NCBI RefSeq assembly: GCF_000383915.1
Contig: NZ_KB912942.1
Coordinates: forward strand, 7,892,470-7,956,469
Origin: Amycolatopsis benzoatilytica AK 16/65
GTDB lineage: Bacteria; Actinomycetota; Actinomycetes; Mycobacteriales; Pseudonocardiaceae
Direction of reading: 5' to 3'
Length of the DNA: 64,000 nt
The notes under the pieces are model-generated. The model had not been told where the DNA came from. It ran no database searches and was given only the letters and a program-made list of their open reading frames with translations. Below, in pieces: positions 8,680 to 16,914 of the stretch; within the stretch, counting starts at the first letter, position 1; every line of letters begins with the position of its first letter. The translations under genes and the position numbers were made by a program.

Positions 8680-9353
8680 GCTCGAAGACCGCCCTGCTGG
8701 AAGTGATCGCGCTGGGTCCGCAGGACGCGGAGAGCGCGCAGGAGGGCGGAGCGGACCGGCTCGAACTGATCTCCGACATGGCCAATGACGGGCTGACTCC
8801 GAGCGAGGCGACCGTCCGCGACGTGCTCGCCGCGTGTGATCTCCCGGTGCGCGTGATGCTGCGTGCGGAGAACACCTTCCGCGCCGGCGCGATCGACGAG
8901 CTGTGCGCCACCGCCGCCCGGCTCGTCGCGGCGGGCGCGCGGGAATTCGTGTTCGGCTTCCTGACCGAGGACGGCGAGGTCGACGTCGACGCGTGCCAGG
9001 CGCTGCTGAAGGAGATCGACGGACGGCAGTGGACGTTCCACCGCGCTATCGACCGCGCGCGCGATCCGATCGCCGCCTACGACGTGCTCGCCGAATTGGG
9101 CTGCGACACGGTTCTGGCCGCCGGCCACCCGAACGGCGTCGGCAGCGGATTGTCGGTGCTGCAGCAGTTGGCGCGCCGGACCGACGGACCGGCATTGCTG
9201 GTCGGCGGCGGTTTGCGCCCCCAGCAAGTGCATTTGCTGCGGGCCGGCGGGGTGCGCGGCTTCCACGTGGGCGGCGCGGTGCGACCGTCCGGTTGGGACG
9301 TTCCGGTCGACGCGGCCGCGGTCCGCGAATGGGCCGAGCTCGTCAACGGCTGA
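8676..9353 (+). CDS. cutC: CutC family protein
   Basis: A 225-residue CutC-type TIM-barrel protein. The N-terminus LLEVIALGPQDAESAQEGG, RLELISDM, WTFHRAID and the VGGGLRPQQV segment match the family at its usual length. CutC was named for copper homeostasis in bacteria, but its molecular activity is unsettled. The start codon overlaps the kinase stop (ATGA), so the two genes are co-transcribed and probably translationally coupled. A functional link between CutC and the NIT kinase is not obvious. A hairpin terminator follows 33 bp after the stop. Confidence 0.9.
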   Translation: MSSKTALLEVIALGPQDAESAQEGGADRLELISDMANDGLTPSEATVRDVLAACDLPVRVMLRAENTFRAGAIDELCATAARLVAAGAREFVFGFLTEDGEVDVDACQALLKEIDGRQWTFHRAIDRARDPIAAYDVLAELGCDTVLAAGHPNGVGSGLSVLQQLARRTDGPALLVGGGLRPQQVHLLRAGGVRGFHVGGAVRPSGWDVPVDAAAVREWAELVNG

Positions 9354-9386
9354 GCAGGCGGGGCAAGATCGGCTTGCCGGCCAGCG

Positions 9387-9431
9387 AGACCTTGCCGAGA
9401 CCTGACGTCCCGGCAAGGTCTTCTCATTTTC
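9387..9431 (+). terminator. Intrinsic terminator after cutC
   Basis: AGACCTTGCCG (9387-9397) and CGGCAAGGTCT (9411-9421) form an 11-bp stem with a 13-nt loop, followed by the T-rich TCTCATTTTC. It ends the kinase-cutC operon. Confidence 0.8.
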
Positions 9432-9691
9432 TTGACAACCGCGCGGGCGCGTGCGCGCAAGGGCCGGAAATGTCGGCGGCATCCGTATTCCTGCTTTCGG
9501 CTGGTACCGGACGAATGCGGACAGTGCGCCGCTAATCGGTTAAAAAGCGAGGTTGGTGGAAGAAAAACTAACCGTTGGAAAAGCATAGCCAAAAGTAGGT
9601 TTTTTTGTTTCGAGGGGTTTCTTAGGCTCCTGCTCGCGGGTCGGTAACCGCGATTGGCCGGCTCGGTCCCCGCCTCTCGAGAGGAATTCCC
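9432..9691 (+). promoter_or_regulatory. AT-rich leader and promoter region of the S53 peptidase
   Basis: The segment 9535-9640 is markedly richer in A and T than the rest of the window, with A-runs and a run of seven T at about 9600-9606. It must carry the promoter and leader of the peptidase gene. A weak inverted repeat (GGTTGGT at about 9552, ACTAACC at about 9568) is present. GAGAGGAATTCCC before the ATG is the ribosome binding site. No gene is seen here. Confidence 0.5.
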
Positions 9692-11332
9692 ATGCGCTTG
9701 CGCAAGCTTGTCGCCGCAGCGGTCCCGCTGCCGGCCCTGCTGTGCCTGTCGGTGGCCGGCGTCGCGAACGCCGACCCACTGGTTCCCCTGACCGGAAATG
9801 CCGCGCCGCTCGCCGCCAGTGCCCGCTCCGGCGACGTGCCCGCCGCTCAGCCGATGACCGCCGCGCTGTCGCTGAAGCTGCACAACCAGCAGGCGCTGCA
9901 GAAGTTCCTCGCCGATGTGCAGGACCCGGCCTCGCCGAGTTACCACAAATTCCTCTCTCCGGAGCAATTCACTGCTGCATTCGGCCCAACGCAGGCCGAA
10001 ACGGACCAGGCGGTGAATTTCCTTAAGCGCAGCGGTGCGACCGGAATCGAGGTTTCCGGAAACCGGCAGGCGATCACCTTCTCGGCCACCGCCGGGCAGC
10101 TGGAATCCGCCTTCCACACGCGCATCGGCAATTACACCGACCAGGTGACCGGCCGGAAGTTCTACGCGAACGACGCCGCGCCGGAACTGCCCGCCTCGGT
10201 CTCCGCGGTGGTCGACTCGGTCGTCGGCCTGGACAACCACGCGGTCAAGCACCACGCCAAGCCGGCCGCCGCGCCGCGCACCGTCAAGCCGGTCACGCCG
10301 ACCATCCTCAAGACCGCGTACGGCACCAAGGGCCTCTCCGCCACCGGGGCGGGCGTGAACGTCGGCTTCGTCGAATTCGACGGCTACAAGAAGTCCGACA
10401 TCACCGCCTACGACACGACCTACAGCCTCAAGGCGGGCTCGGTCACCACCGTGTCGGTCAACGGCGCCAACTACGACTCCAGCCCCGGCCAGGGCGAGAC
10501 CGAGGTCGACCTGGACATCGAGGTCGTGCACGCGCTGGCCGCGGCCGCGAACGACTACGTGTACGAGGCCCCGAACTCCAACGCGGGCGAGCTGGCGATG
10601 TACCAGAAGATCGCGTCGGACAAGAAGGTCAGCGTCGTCTCGATCTCGTGGGGCTCCTGTGAGGCGGCGGAGGGCTCCTCGGCGGCCACCAGCGTCGACA
10701 AGGCGATCGCGACCGGCACCGCGGAGGGCATCAGCTACTTCGCCGCCGCGGGCGACGACGGCACCACCGACTGCGCCCGCCAGACCGGCAGCAAGGCGCA
10801 GGCGGTCGACTTCCCGGCGTCCAGCCCGAACGTCTCCGGCGTCGGCGGCACGCAGCTGACCGTCAACTCCACCAACGGCTACAGCAGCGAGACGACGTGG
10901 AACGACGGCGCCACCGGCGGTGCCGGCGGCGGCGGTATCTCGACCCTCTTCGCCGCGCCGTCCTGGCAGTCGAAGCAGAGCACGACCAAGCGCAAGGTCC
11001 CGGATGTCGCCGGCGACGCGGCGAAGGGCTCGGCGTACACCATCATTTCCGGCGGCCAGACCGGAAACGTCTGGGGCACCTCGGGCGCGGCTCCGCTGTG
11101 GGCCGGCTTCGCCACCCTGCAGAACGAGGTCCACAAGGGCTCGCTGGGCAACCTGAACCCGAAGTTCTACGGCATCGGCAACGGTTCTTCCTACGGGACC
11201 GGCTTCCACGACGTGACCACCGGCAACAACACCTTCAACGGCACCACCGGATTCTCCGCCGGCACGGGCTATGACCAGGTGACCGGCTGGGGCTCGTTCA
11301 ACGGGACCGGACTGTCCAAGCTGATCGGCTGA
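9692..11332 (+). CDS. Secreted S53 (sedolisin/kumamolisin) peptidase
   Basis: A 546-residue secreted serine-carboxyl peptidase precursor. Residues 1-27 are a signal peptide ending in VANA; residues about 32-185 are the pro-kumamolisin activation domain (SYHKFLSPEQF, GNRQAI); the catalytic domain follows. The Glu/Asp pair is in GETEVDLDIE (E271, D275), the oxyanion Asp is D355 in AAAGDDG and the nucleophile is S464 in GTSGAAPLWAGF. The C-terminal Asp/Gly-rich part (DVTTGNN...GYDQVTGWGS) is the calcium site of the family. Such enzymes degrade protein at acidic pH outside the cell. It stands alone between terminators and is unrelated to its neighbours. Confidence 0.95.
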   Translation: MRLRKLVAAAVPLPALLCLSVAGVANADPLVPLTGNAAPLAASARSGDVPAAQPMTAALSLKLHNQQALQKFLADVQDPASPSYHKFLSPEQFTAAFGPTQAETDQAVNFLKRSGATGIEVSGNRQAITFSATAGQLESAFHTRIGNYTDQVTGRKFYANDAAPELPASVSAVVDSVVGLDNHAVKHHAKPAAAPRTVKPVTPTILKTAYGTKGLSATGAGVNVGFVEFDGYKKSDITAYDTTYSLKAGSVTTVSVNGANYDSSPGQGETEVDLDIEVVHALAAAANDYVYEAPNSNAGELAMYQKIASDKKVSVVSISWGSCEAAEGSSAATSVDKAIATGTAEGISYFAAAGDDGTTDCARQTGSKAQAVDFPASSPNVSGVGGTQLTVNSTNGYSSETTWNDGATGGAGGGGISTLFAAPSWQSKQSTTKRKVPDVAGDAAKGSAYTIISGGQTGNVWGTSGAAPLWAGFATLQNEVHKGSLGNLNPKFYGIGNGSSYGTGFHDVTTGNNTFNGTTGFSAGTGYDQVTGWGSFNGTGLSKLIG

Positions 11333-11344
11333 ACCTGATCTTCG

Positions 11345-11381
11345 GGGGCGGCCGGGCCGGGTTCTCCCGCCCGGCCGCTCC
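11345..11381 (+). terminator. Hairpin after the S53 peptidase gene
   Basis: GCGGCCGGGC (11348-11357) pairs with GCCCGGCCGC (11369-11378) across 11 nt, extended outward by wobble and GC pairs. There is no clear T-run. It starts 12 bp after the stop codon. Confidence 0.65.
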
Positions 11382-11448
11382 CGAGTTCACTTCGCTGGCC
11401 GGAACTTCCGGGCACGGCCGATTGACCTGCCGGAACCGCGCTGTTTGG

Positions 11449-12675
11449 ATGAGCCGGGTGGATCCTCTCCTGACGACTCAACAGCAGGCACTGGTCGATC
11501 GAGCCGGCAAGCTCGCGGACGTGTTCGCGGAGCGGGCGGCCGAGCACGACCGCGAAAACACCTTCCCGTACGAGAACTACGAGGATCTGCGCGAAGCCGG
11601 TTTCCTTCGGCTGTCGGTGCCCGAGGAACTGGGCGGATTCGGCGCCGGGCTGCCGGAGATCCTGCCCGTGCTGGAACGGCTCGCGATGGGCGACGGCGCG
11701 ACCGCGCTGGCCTTCACGATGCACCTGTCGCCGTTGGGTCAGTGGGCGAGCGTCTGGCGGCGCACCAAGGCGCCTCGGCTGGCGGAACTGCTGCGCAAGG
11801 CGGTCGACGGCGAGCTGATCTGGGCTTCGCTGACGAGCGAAACCGGGCTGCGCAACGACATGACCGACGCCAAGACGCAGGCGGTGCGGGTCGAGGGCGG
11901 GTTCGAGCTGACCGGCCGCAAGAGCTTCGCGACGAACTCTGCGGTCGCCACACACTGCTCGACCACCGCGCGCTATGAGGACGCCGAGGGCGGCCCTCGG
12001 CTGCTGCTGTGCCAGATTTCGCTGACCCAGCCCGGGGTTTCGATCCACCAGACGTGGAACACCATGGGCATGCGCGGCACGCAAAGCAACGACGTCGAGT
12101 TCGACAAGGTGTTCGTCGAGGACGCCGCGGTGGTGCACTCGCTGCCGGTCAAGCATCTGGACTCGCGCGTGCTGGAAACCGTATGGGCGTGGGCGATGCC
12201 GGCGTTCTCGGCGGTCTACACGGGAATCGCGGCCGGTGCGCTGGACTGGGCCGTGCGATCGCTGGTGCGGCGTGGCAAGGCCGAGGACCCGGTGCTGCAG
12301 GACGTGATCGGCGAATGCCAGATCCTGCTGGAAAGCTCGCGGGCGCTGATCTACCGGCAGGCCGACGAGGTCACCAGCCGGCGTCTGTTCACCGGCGACA
12401 TCCAGGACGGCGTGGCCCGCAGCGCGGTGGTGAAGTACACCGCGGCGAACAACGCGGTGAAGGTGCTGCAGCGGCTGGTGGACGTGCTGGGCGGCATGTC
12501 GTACGCCAAGGCGCTGCCGTTCGAGCGGATGTGGCGGGACGTCCAGGCGAGCACGTTCATGCCGATGGGCAACCTGGCCGCGCGCAAGCTGATCGGCGCC
12601 AACGTGCTGGGTGTGCGGACGCTGCCGGAGATCGGCCCGGACGAGACCGGGCCGGATTCCCGGGCCAAGGAATGA
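11449..12675 (+). CDS. Acyl-CoA dehydrogenase
   Basis: An acyl-CoA dehydrogenase family flavoprotein of about 408 residues. The N-terminal helical domain has REAGFLRLSVPEELGGFGAG; the middle beta domain has GLRNDMTDAKTQAVRVEGG and LTGRKSFATNS; the C-terminal helical domain has VLGGMSYAKALPFERMWRD. Members oxidise acyl-CoA thioesters, or related substrates, using FAD. The substrate cannot be told. The start is uncertain: ATG 11449 has no ribosome binding site, while GTG 11458 lies 7 nt after TTGGAT, itself 17 bp from TTGACC (11422-11427), which would give a leaderless mRNA starting at 11458. It converges on the ABC operon across an inverted repeat. Confidence 0.9.
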   Translation: MSRVDPLLTTQQQALVDRAGKLADVFAERAAEHDRENTFPYENYEDLREAGFLRLSVPEELGGFGAGLPEILPVLERLAMGDGATALAFTMHLSPLGQWASVWRRTKAPRLAELLRKAVDGELIWASLTSETGLRNDMTDAKTQAVRVEGGFELTGRKSFATNSAVATHCSTTARYEDAEGGPRLLLCQISLTQPGVSIHQTWNTMGMRGTQSNDVEFDKVFVEDAAVVHSLPVKHLDSRVLETVWAWAMPAFSAVYTGIAAGALDWAVRSLVRRGKAEDPVLQDVIGECQILLESSRALIYRQADEVTSRRLFTGDIQDGVARSAVVKYTAANNAVKVLQRLVDVLGGMSYAKALPFERMWRDVQASTFMPMGNLAARKLIGANVLGVRTLPEIGPDETGPDSRAKE

Positions 12676-12700
12676 GCCGCACCTCCCCAGGGCGCCGCTT

Positions 12701-12755
12701 GTCCGTGAAGGGCCCCTTGAGGGACTTGGATTCCCTCAAGGGGCCCTTCACGGAC
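12701..12755. repeat. 55-bp inverted repeat, perfect copy
   Basis: The arms are 24 nt each, perfectly complementary, with a 7-nt loop; the left arm begins GTCCGTGAAGGGCCCC. It lies 25 bp after the acyl-CoA dehydrogenase and 55 bp from the end of the convergent ABC operon. I use it as the reference copy of the family. Confidence 0.95.
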
Positions 12756-12810
12756 AGACAAGGCCGGCTGTTACCGGACCGGCAAGGCGAGTCCTTCGCG
12801 GACCGGCAGG

Positions 12811-13704
12811 TCAGCCCTTCTTGACGGCTTCGGCGGCGTCCGAAGAAGACTCCTTCGCGTCGTCCGATTCGGACTCGGCCACCGCGGCCGCGACTTCGGC
12901 GGCTTCCTGCTCGGCCAGATCCGCTGCGGCCTGGACCGCCGGACCGTGCAGCAACCGCGCCACTTCACCGCGCAGCGAAACGAATTCCGCCGATTCCCGG
13001 GTGGTGATCTGATCCCGTTCCGCGGGCAGGCCGACCTTCAGGTCGGCGACGATCCGGGCCGGCGACTTCGACAGCACGAGCACCCGGTCGCCCAGGTACA
13101 CGCTCTCGTCGATGTCGTGCGTCACCAGCAGCACCGTGGTGCCCTGTTCGACCTGCACCCGGCGCAGCAGGTCCTCCAGTTCGAACCGGGTCTGCGCGTC
13201 CACCGACGCGAACGGCTCGTCCATCAGCAGCAGCGCCGGACGGCTCGCCAGCGCCCGCGCGATCGACACCCGCTGCTGCATGCCGCCGGACAGCTGCCAC
13301 GGATACTTGCCCGCCGCGGCGGACAGGCCGACCGCTTCCAGCGCCTCGGCGGCCCGGGCGCGCCGGGTCGCCTTGTCGAGTTTGCTCCAGCGCAACGGGA
13401 ATTCGACGTTCTTCGCGACCGACAGCCACGGGAACAGCGACCGGCTGTAGTCCTGGAACACCACAGCCAGATCGTCTGGCACCGAGGTGACCCGGTCGCC
13501 GTGCAGGCTCACCGTGCCGCCGGTCGGCGGGATCAGGCCGGCGATCGCGCGCAGCAGGGTGGACTTGCCGCAACCGGACGGGCCGACGATGCACGCCAGC
13601 TGCCCGGTCTCCACCGTGAACGACAGGTCGTTCACCGCGACGTGTGCGGAGTCGCCGCTGCCGTAGCGGTGGCTGAGGCCGGAGACCTCGAGCATGGTCG
13701 ACAT
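12811..13704 (-). CDS. ABC transporter ATPase (nitrate/sulfonate/taurine type)
   Basis: A 297-residue ABC ATPase of the SsuB/TauB/NrtD type. It has Walker A GPSGCGKST, Q-loop VFQDYSRSLFPW, signature LSGGMQQRVSIARAL, Walker B LLLMDEPF and the H-loop LVTHDIDES. The last ~45 residues are an Ala/Glu-rich acidic tail that the family core does not need. The ATG at 13704 follows GGAAGG; an ATG three codons later is an alternative. It is the last gene of the operon (binding protein, permease, permease, ATPase) and powers import of the ligand bound by the protein at 15315-16340. Confidence 0.93.
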   Translation of the reverse strand: MSTMLEVSGLSHRYGSGDSAHVAVNDLSFTVETGQLACIVGPSGCGKSTLLRAIAGLIPPTGGTVSLHGDRVTSVPDDLAVVFQDYSRSLFPWLSVAKNVEFPLRWSKLDKATRRARAAEALEAVGLSAAAGKYPWQLSGGMQQRVSIARALASRPALLLMDEPFASVDAQTRFELEDLLRRVQVEQGTTVLLVTHDIDESVYLGDRVLVLSKSPARIVADLKVGLPAERDQITTRESAEFVSLRGEVARLLHGPAVQAAADLAEQEAAEVAAAVAESESDDAKESSSDAAEAVKKG

Positions 13705-13718
13705 AACGGGAAACCTTC

Positions 13719-14549
13719 CTAGTTCCGGTTCCGGCCGGGCTGCCAGCCGAGCACCCGGCGCTCGATGCCCAGCAACGCGGCGTTGAACCCGTATCCGAGG
13801 ATGCCCAGCAGCACGATCCACGCCCACATCTGGTCGAAGTCGTACGCGCGCTGGGCGGCGATCAACGCGTAGCCGATGCCGTTGAGAGCGCCGACCAGCT
13901 CGGAGATCGCCATCAGGATCAGCGCGATCGAGAGTGACAGCCGCAGCCCGGCGAAGATCTTCGGCAGCGCCGCGGGCAGCACGACCAGCCCGATCCAGTA
14001 CCGCTTCGGAGTGCGGAACGCACGCGCCGTCTCCACCTTGACCTGGTCGACCGAGCGGACCCCGTCCACCGTGTTCAGCAGCACCGGCCACACCGAACCG
14101 AAGATGATCGTGGCCACCTGCATGCCCGGCCCGATGCCGAACAGCACGATGAACACCGGCACCAGCGCGGGCGGCGGGATGGCGCGGAAGAACGCGAACA
14201 GCGGCCCGACATAGTCCATCCCGGTCCGCGAACGGCCCAGCGCGGTGCCCAGCGCGACGCCGATCAGCACCGAGAGCAGCCAGCCGCCGAGGATCCGGGC
14301 GAGGCTCGGCAGGATGTGGTCGAATACCGGGTCGCCGAGGAACAGGTGTGCCGCCGGTCCGGTGAACCACAGCTTCCCGGCCGCGCCGAGGATCTGCGTC
14401 GGCGGCGGGAAGAACGGGCTCCCGGCCAGCCGGGCGGCGATCTCCCACAGCACCACGAGAACGACGAACAGCAGCCATTTGCGGGCGAACCCGCTGAGTC
14501 CGCGGCTCACCCGGCCGGGTACCGCGGACGGCTTCACGACCACACTCAC
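13719..14549 (-). CDS. ABC transporter permease (SsuC/TauC type)
   Basis: A 276-residue inner membrane permease with about six hydrophobic segments and the EAA-like cytoplasmic loop around VETARAFRTPKRYWIGLVVLP. It is homologous to the permease at 14546-15313, so the importer probably has a heterodimeric channel. The start ATG overlaps the upstream permease stop by ATGA. Confidence 0.92.
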   Translation of the reverse strand: MSVVVKPSAVPGRVSRGLSGFARKWLLFVVLVVLWEIAARLAGSPFFPPPTQILGAAGKLWFTGPAAHLFLGDPVFDHILPSLARILGGWLLSVLIGVALGTALGRSRTGMDYVGPLFAFFRAIPPPALVPVFIVLFGIGPGMQVATIIFGSVWPVLLNTVDGVRSVDQVKVETARAFRTPKRYWIGLVVLPAALPKIFAGLRLSLSIALILMAISELVGALNGIGYALIAAQRAYDFDQMWAWIVLLGILGYGFNAALLGIERRVLGWQPGRNRN

Positions 14550-15313
14550 GCGGCGGCTCCTTCAGCGGCGGCGTTCCATCGGAACAGCCGGTTGCCGAGC
14601 CGCTCCAGCCCCTCGTTGACGAGGTAGCCGAGGATCCCGGCGATCACCGTGCCGGCGAGCACGAGGTCCATCCGGCCCGGTCCGGAGCTGGCTTCCAGCA
14701 CGAACTGCCCGATGCCGAGCTTCGCGCCGGCCAGGAATTCGGTGCTGATCACCAGGATCAGCGAAATCGCGGCGGACAGCCGGATTCCGGTGAACACGAA
14801 CGGGGCGGCGTGCGGCAGCGCGACCGAGGTCAGCACGCGCGAGCGCGGGGTGCCGTAGGTGCGCGCGGTTTCCAGCAGCAGCGGGTCGATCTCGGCGAGC
14901 GCGTAGATGGTGTTGAACAGGATCGGCCACACCGCGGCGTATACGGCGAGGGTGATCTTCGCTTCCGGTCCGCCGCCGATCACCAGCAGTACCAACGGGA
15001 TCAGCGCGACCGACGGGATCGGCCGGAGGAATTCGACGATCGACTTGGTCGCGTCGCGCAGCCACGGCACACTGCCGAGCAGCAGGCCGGCCGGCACCGC
15101 GATGGCGATCGAGATCAGCAGCGCGATCATCCAGGCGAGCACCGAGGCGATCGCGTCGCGGACGAACTCGACGTCGCCGAGCAACTGGCCGATCCGGGCG
15201 AACACCACGGTCGGCGGGGGCAGGTCGTTCTTGTCGATCAGGCCGGCCCGCACGACCGCCTCCCAGATCAGGAGGAAGCCGAGCAGGCCGGTCAGGTTCC
15301 GGAGAATCCGCAC
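14546..15313 (-). CDS. ABC transporter permease (SsuC/TauC type)
   Basis: A 255-residue permease with a membrane-spanning layout like the following gene and the EAA-loop LLETARTYGTPRSRVLTSVALP. It starts 1 bp after the end of the binding-protein gene and overlaps the next permease, so these genes are a single translationally coupled operon. The second permease of the pair carries a longer N-terminal lead. Confidence 0.92.
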   Translation of the reverse strand: MRILRNLTGLLGFLLIWEAVVRAGLIDKNDLPPPTVVFARIGQLLGDVEFVRDAIASVLAWMIALLISIAIAVPAGLLLGSVPWLRDATKSIVEFLRPIPSVALIPLVLLVIGGGPEAKITLAVYAAVWPILFNTIYALAEIDPLLLETARTYGTPRSRVLTSVALPHAAPFVFTGIRLSAAISLILVISTEFLAGAKLGIGQFVLEASSGPGRMDLVLAGTVIAGILGYLVNEGLERLGNRLFRWNAAAEGAAA

Positions 15314-15314
15314 G

Positions 15315-16340
15315 TCAGGAAGCGCTGACCTGCGGGACGATCATCGACGCGACGTCGATCTTCGACGGGATCGAGTTGAACTGCTGCAACAGGTCCGGCA
15401 CCCGCTGGATGCGCCGGGCGTCCAGAGTGGACTGGAAGGTCAGCAGCGTGGTGAGCTTCGCGGTCTGGGCGTCCACCTTGGAGAACTGGACCATCAGCGG
15501 CTCGATCTTGGACCGGTCGGCGGCGTCCTTGGTGGCCTTGACCATCGCGCGCTGGAACGCCGCGACCGTCTTCGGGTTCGCGTCGGTGAACTTGCCGAGC
15601 GAGCCGAAGCCCGCGGTCGGGAAGTCCTTGGTGCCGCCGGACGCGGTGTCGATGACCTCGACCGTGCCGTTGACCTTCGCCGACTGGGTGATGAACGGCT
15701 CGGTGAGGAAGCCAGCGTCCACGTCGCCGCGCTTGACCGCGGACCCGATGTCCGGGAACTTCATCGAAACCCAGGTGACGGTGGAGAAGTCCGCACCGTT
15801 GTCACGCATGACCGACTTGGTCAGGGTGTCGCAAATGGTGTTGGTCGCGGTGATCGCGATCTTCTTGTGCTCGAGGTCGTGCACGCTCTTCACCGGGCCG
15901 CCCGGCAGGGCCACAATCTCGGTGCTCTTGGGGCCGGCCGAGGAGCAGTCGGCGACCAGCTTGATGTCGCCGATGTTCTTGCTCTTGGCGATGAAGAACG
16001 GCGTGTAGCTGGAGTAGGCGATGTCCACCTCGCCGCCGATCAGCTTCGTCAGCGAAGCGTCACCGCTGGCCGCGTCGACCGTTTCGACCTCGAGACCCTC
16101 GTTCTTGAAGTAGCCGTTCTGCACCGCGAGGTGGAAGGGAGCCAGGTCGATGGTCGGCATGATCGACACCTTGATCTTGGCCTTCTCCACCCCCGAGCCG
16201 CCGCTCGTGCTGCCCGAATCGTCCGATCCGCCGAGCAGACCGCATCCGCTCGCGGTCATCGCGACACCGCCGGCCATCGCGAGCGACAGGAATCCGCGCC
16301 TGCCGTAGGTGCGGCGGCTGCTCGCTGCTTCATCAAACAA
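15315..16340 (-). CDS. NMT1/THI5-like substrate-binding lipoprotein
   Basis: A 341-residue substrate-binding protein heading the ABC operon. The N-terminus has a twin-arginine-like RRGFLSLAM and a lipobox TASGC, so it may be exported folded by Tat and lipidated. The mature part begins IKVSIMPTIDLAPFHLAVQN, typical of the NMT1/SsuA class. The best start is TTG 16340, because AGGAG lies 5 nt upstream; no ATG fits. It is a full-length paralogue of the binding protein at 4757-5725. Both are divergent from a NIT-domain sensor kinase. The ligand is not determinable; nitrate, sulfonates and pyrimidine-like compounds are all used by this family. Confidence 0.88.
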   Translation of the reverse strand: MFDEAASSRRTYGRRGFLSLAMAGGVAMTASGCGLLGGSDDSGSTSGGSGVEKAKIKVSIMPTIDLAPFHLAVQNGYFKNEGLEVETVDAASGDASLTKLIGGEVDIAYSSYTPFFIAKSKNIGDIKLVADCSSAGPKSTEIVALPGGPVKSVHDLEHKKIAITATNTICDTLTKSVMRDNGADFSTVTWVSMKFPDIGSAVKRGDVDAGFLTEPFITQSAKVNGTVEVIDTASGGTKDFPTAGFGSLGKFTDANPKTVAAFQRAMVKATKDAADRSKIEPLMVQFSKVDAQTAKLTTLLTFQSTLDARRIQRVPDLLQQFNSIPSKIDVASMIVPQVSAS

Positions 16341-16914
16341 GGTCGCTCCTAGCAAATGGGCCCGCGTCTGGGATGGACGCGGGGGGAAGGTGGCTCATTG
16401 TCCGGAGTCACGCGGCTACTGTAGAGAAACCAGTCGATCACTCACAATGGGTGTTCATATACGATTCAGAAGTGTTGCTTGTCACTCGATCAGGTGATCG
16501 AATCTCCAGGTGCACGGGGGTTTGAGGACGTCGCGTGGGTGCCCTCGATGCCTTGATCGGCTGCCCGGGTGCTCCGTGGGCAACTTCTGGAGGGTTACAA
16601 ATCGGCCAAGCGTTCGCTACCCTCTGCGCTGCAGTGTGAGGGTGTGGACCACCGATGTAGTGAGAGCAAGCCTTGGGAAAAAGGCACTCCGCAACCGCAG
16701 GCGCCGAGTCAGCGGTGGGTGGCCTCGGCCGAACGGACCACAAGATCGACCACGTGCGGGGACCGAACGTCATGCCAGACCTGAACCGATTCCGCGCCCG
16801 AGGCGGCGAGCGACCGCGCCAGGAAGTCGATCTTTTCACCCGTAAGGGTGTAACGGCTCGGTCAGCGGTCCAGGCCGATCTGGTCATGGACCACCTGCCG
16901 GGAGCGTGCGCGTA
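16341..16914. promoter_or_regulatory. 574-bp divergent regulatory region, no gene seen
   Basis: This separates the ABC operon (-) from the conservon (+). It contains the palindrome CGATCAGGTGATCG around 16487-16501, a second GTCGATCACTCAC around 16433, and an AT-richer stretch between them (TCATATACGAT). A possible plus-strand promoter is TTACAA (16595-16600) and TACCCT (16618-16623) with 17-bp spacing. The long distance to the kinase start leaves room for a leader of about 290 nt. Short open frames occur but none has a plausible start and product. Confidence 0.4.
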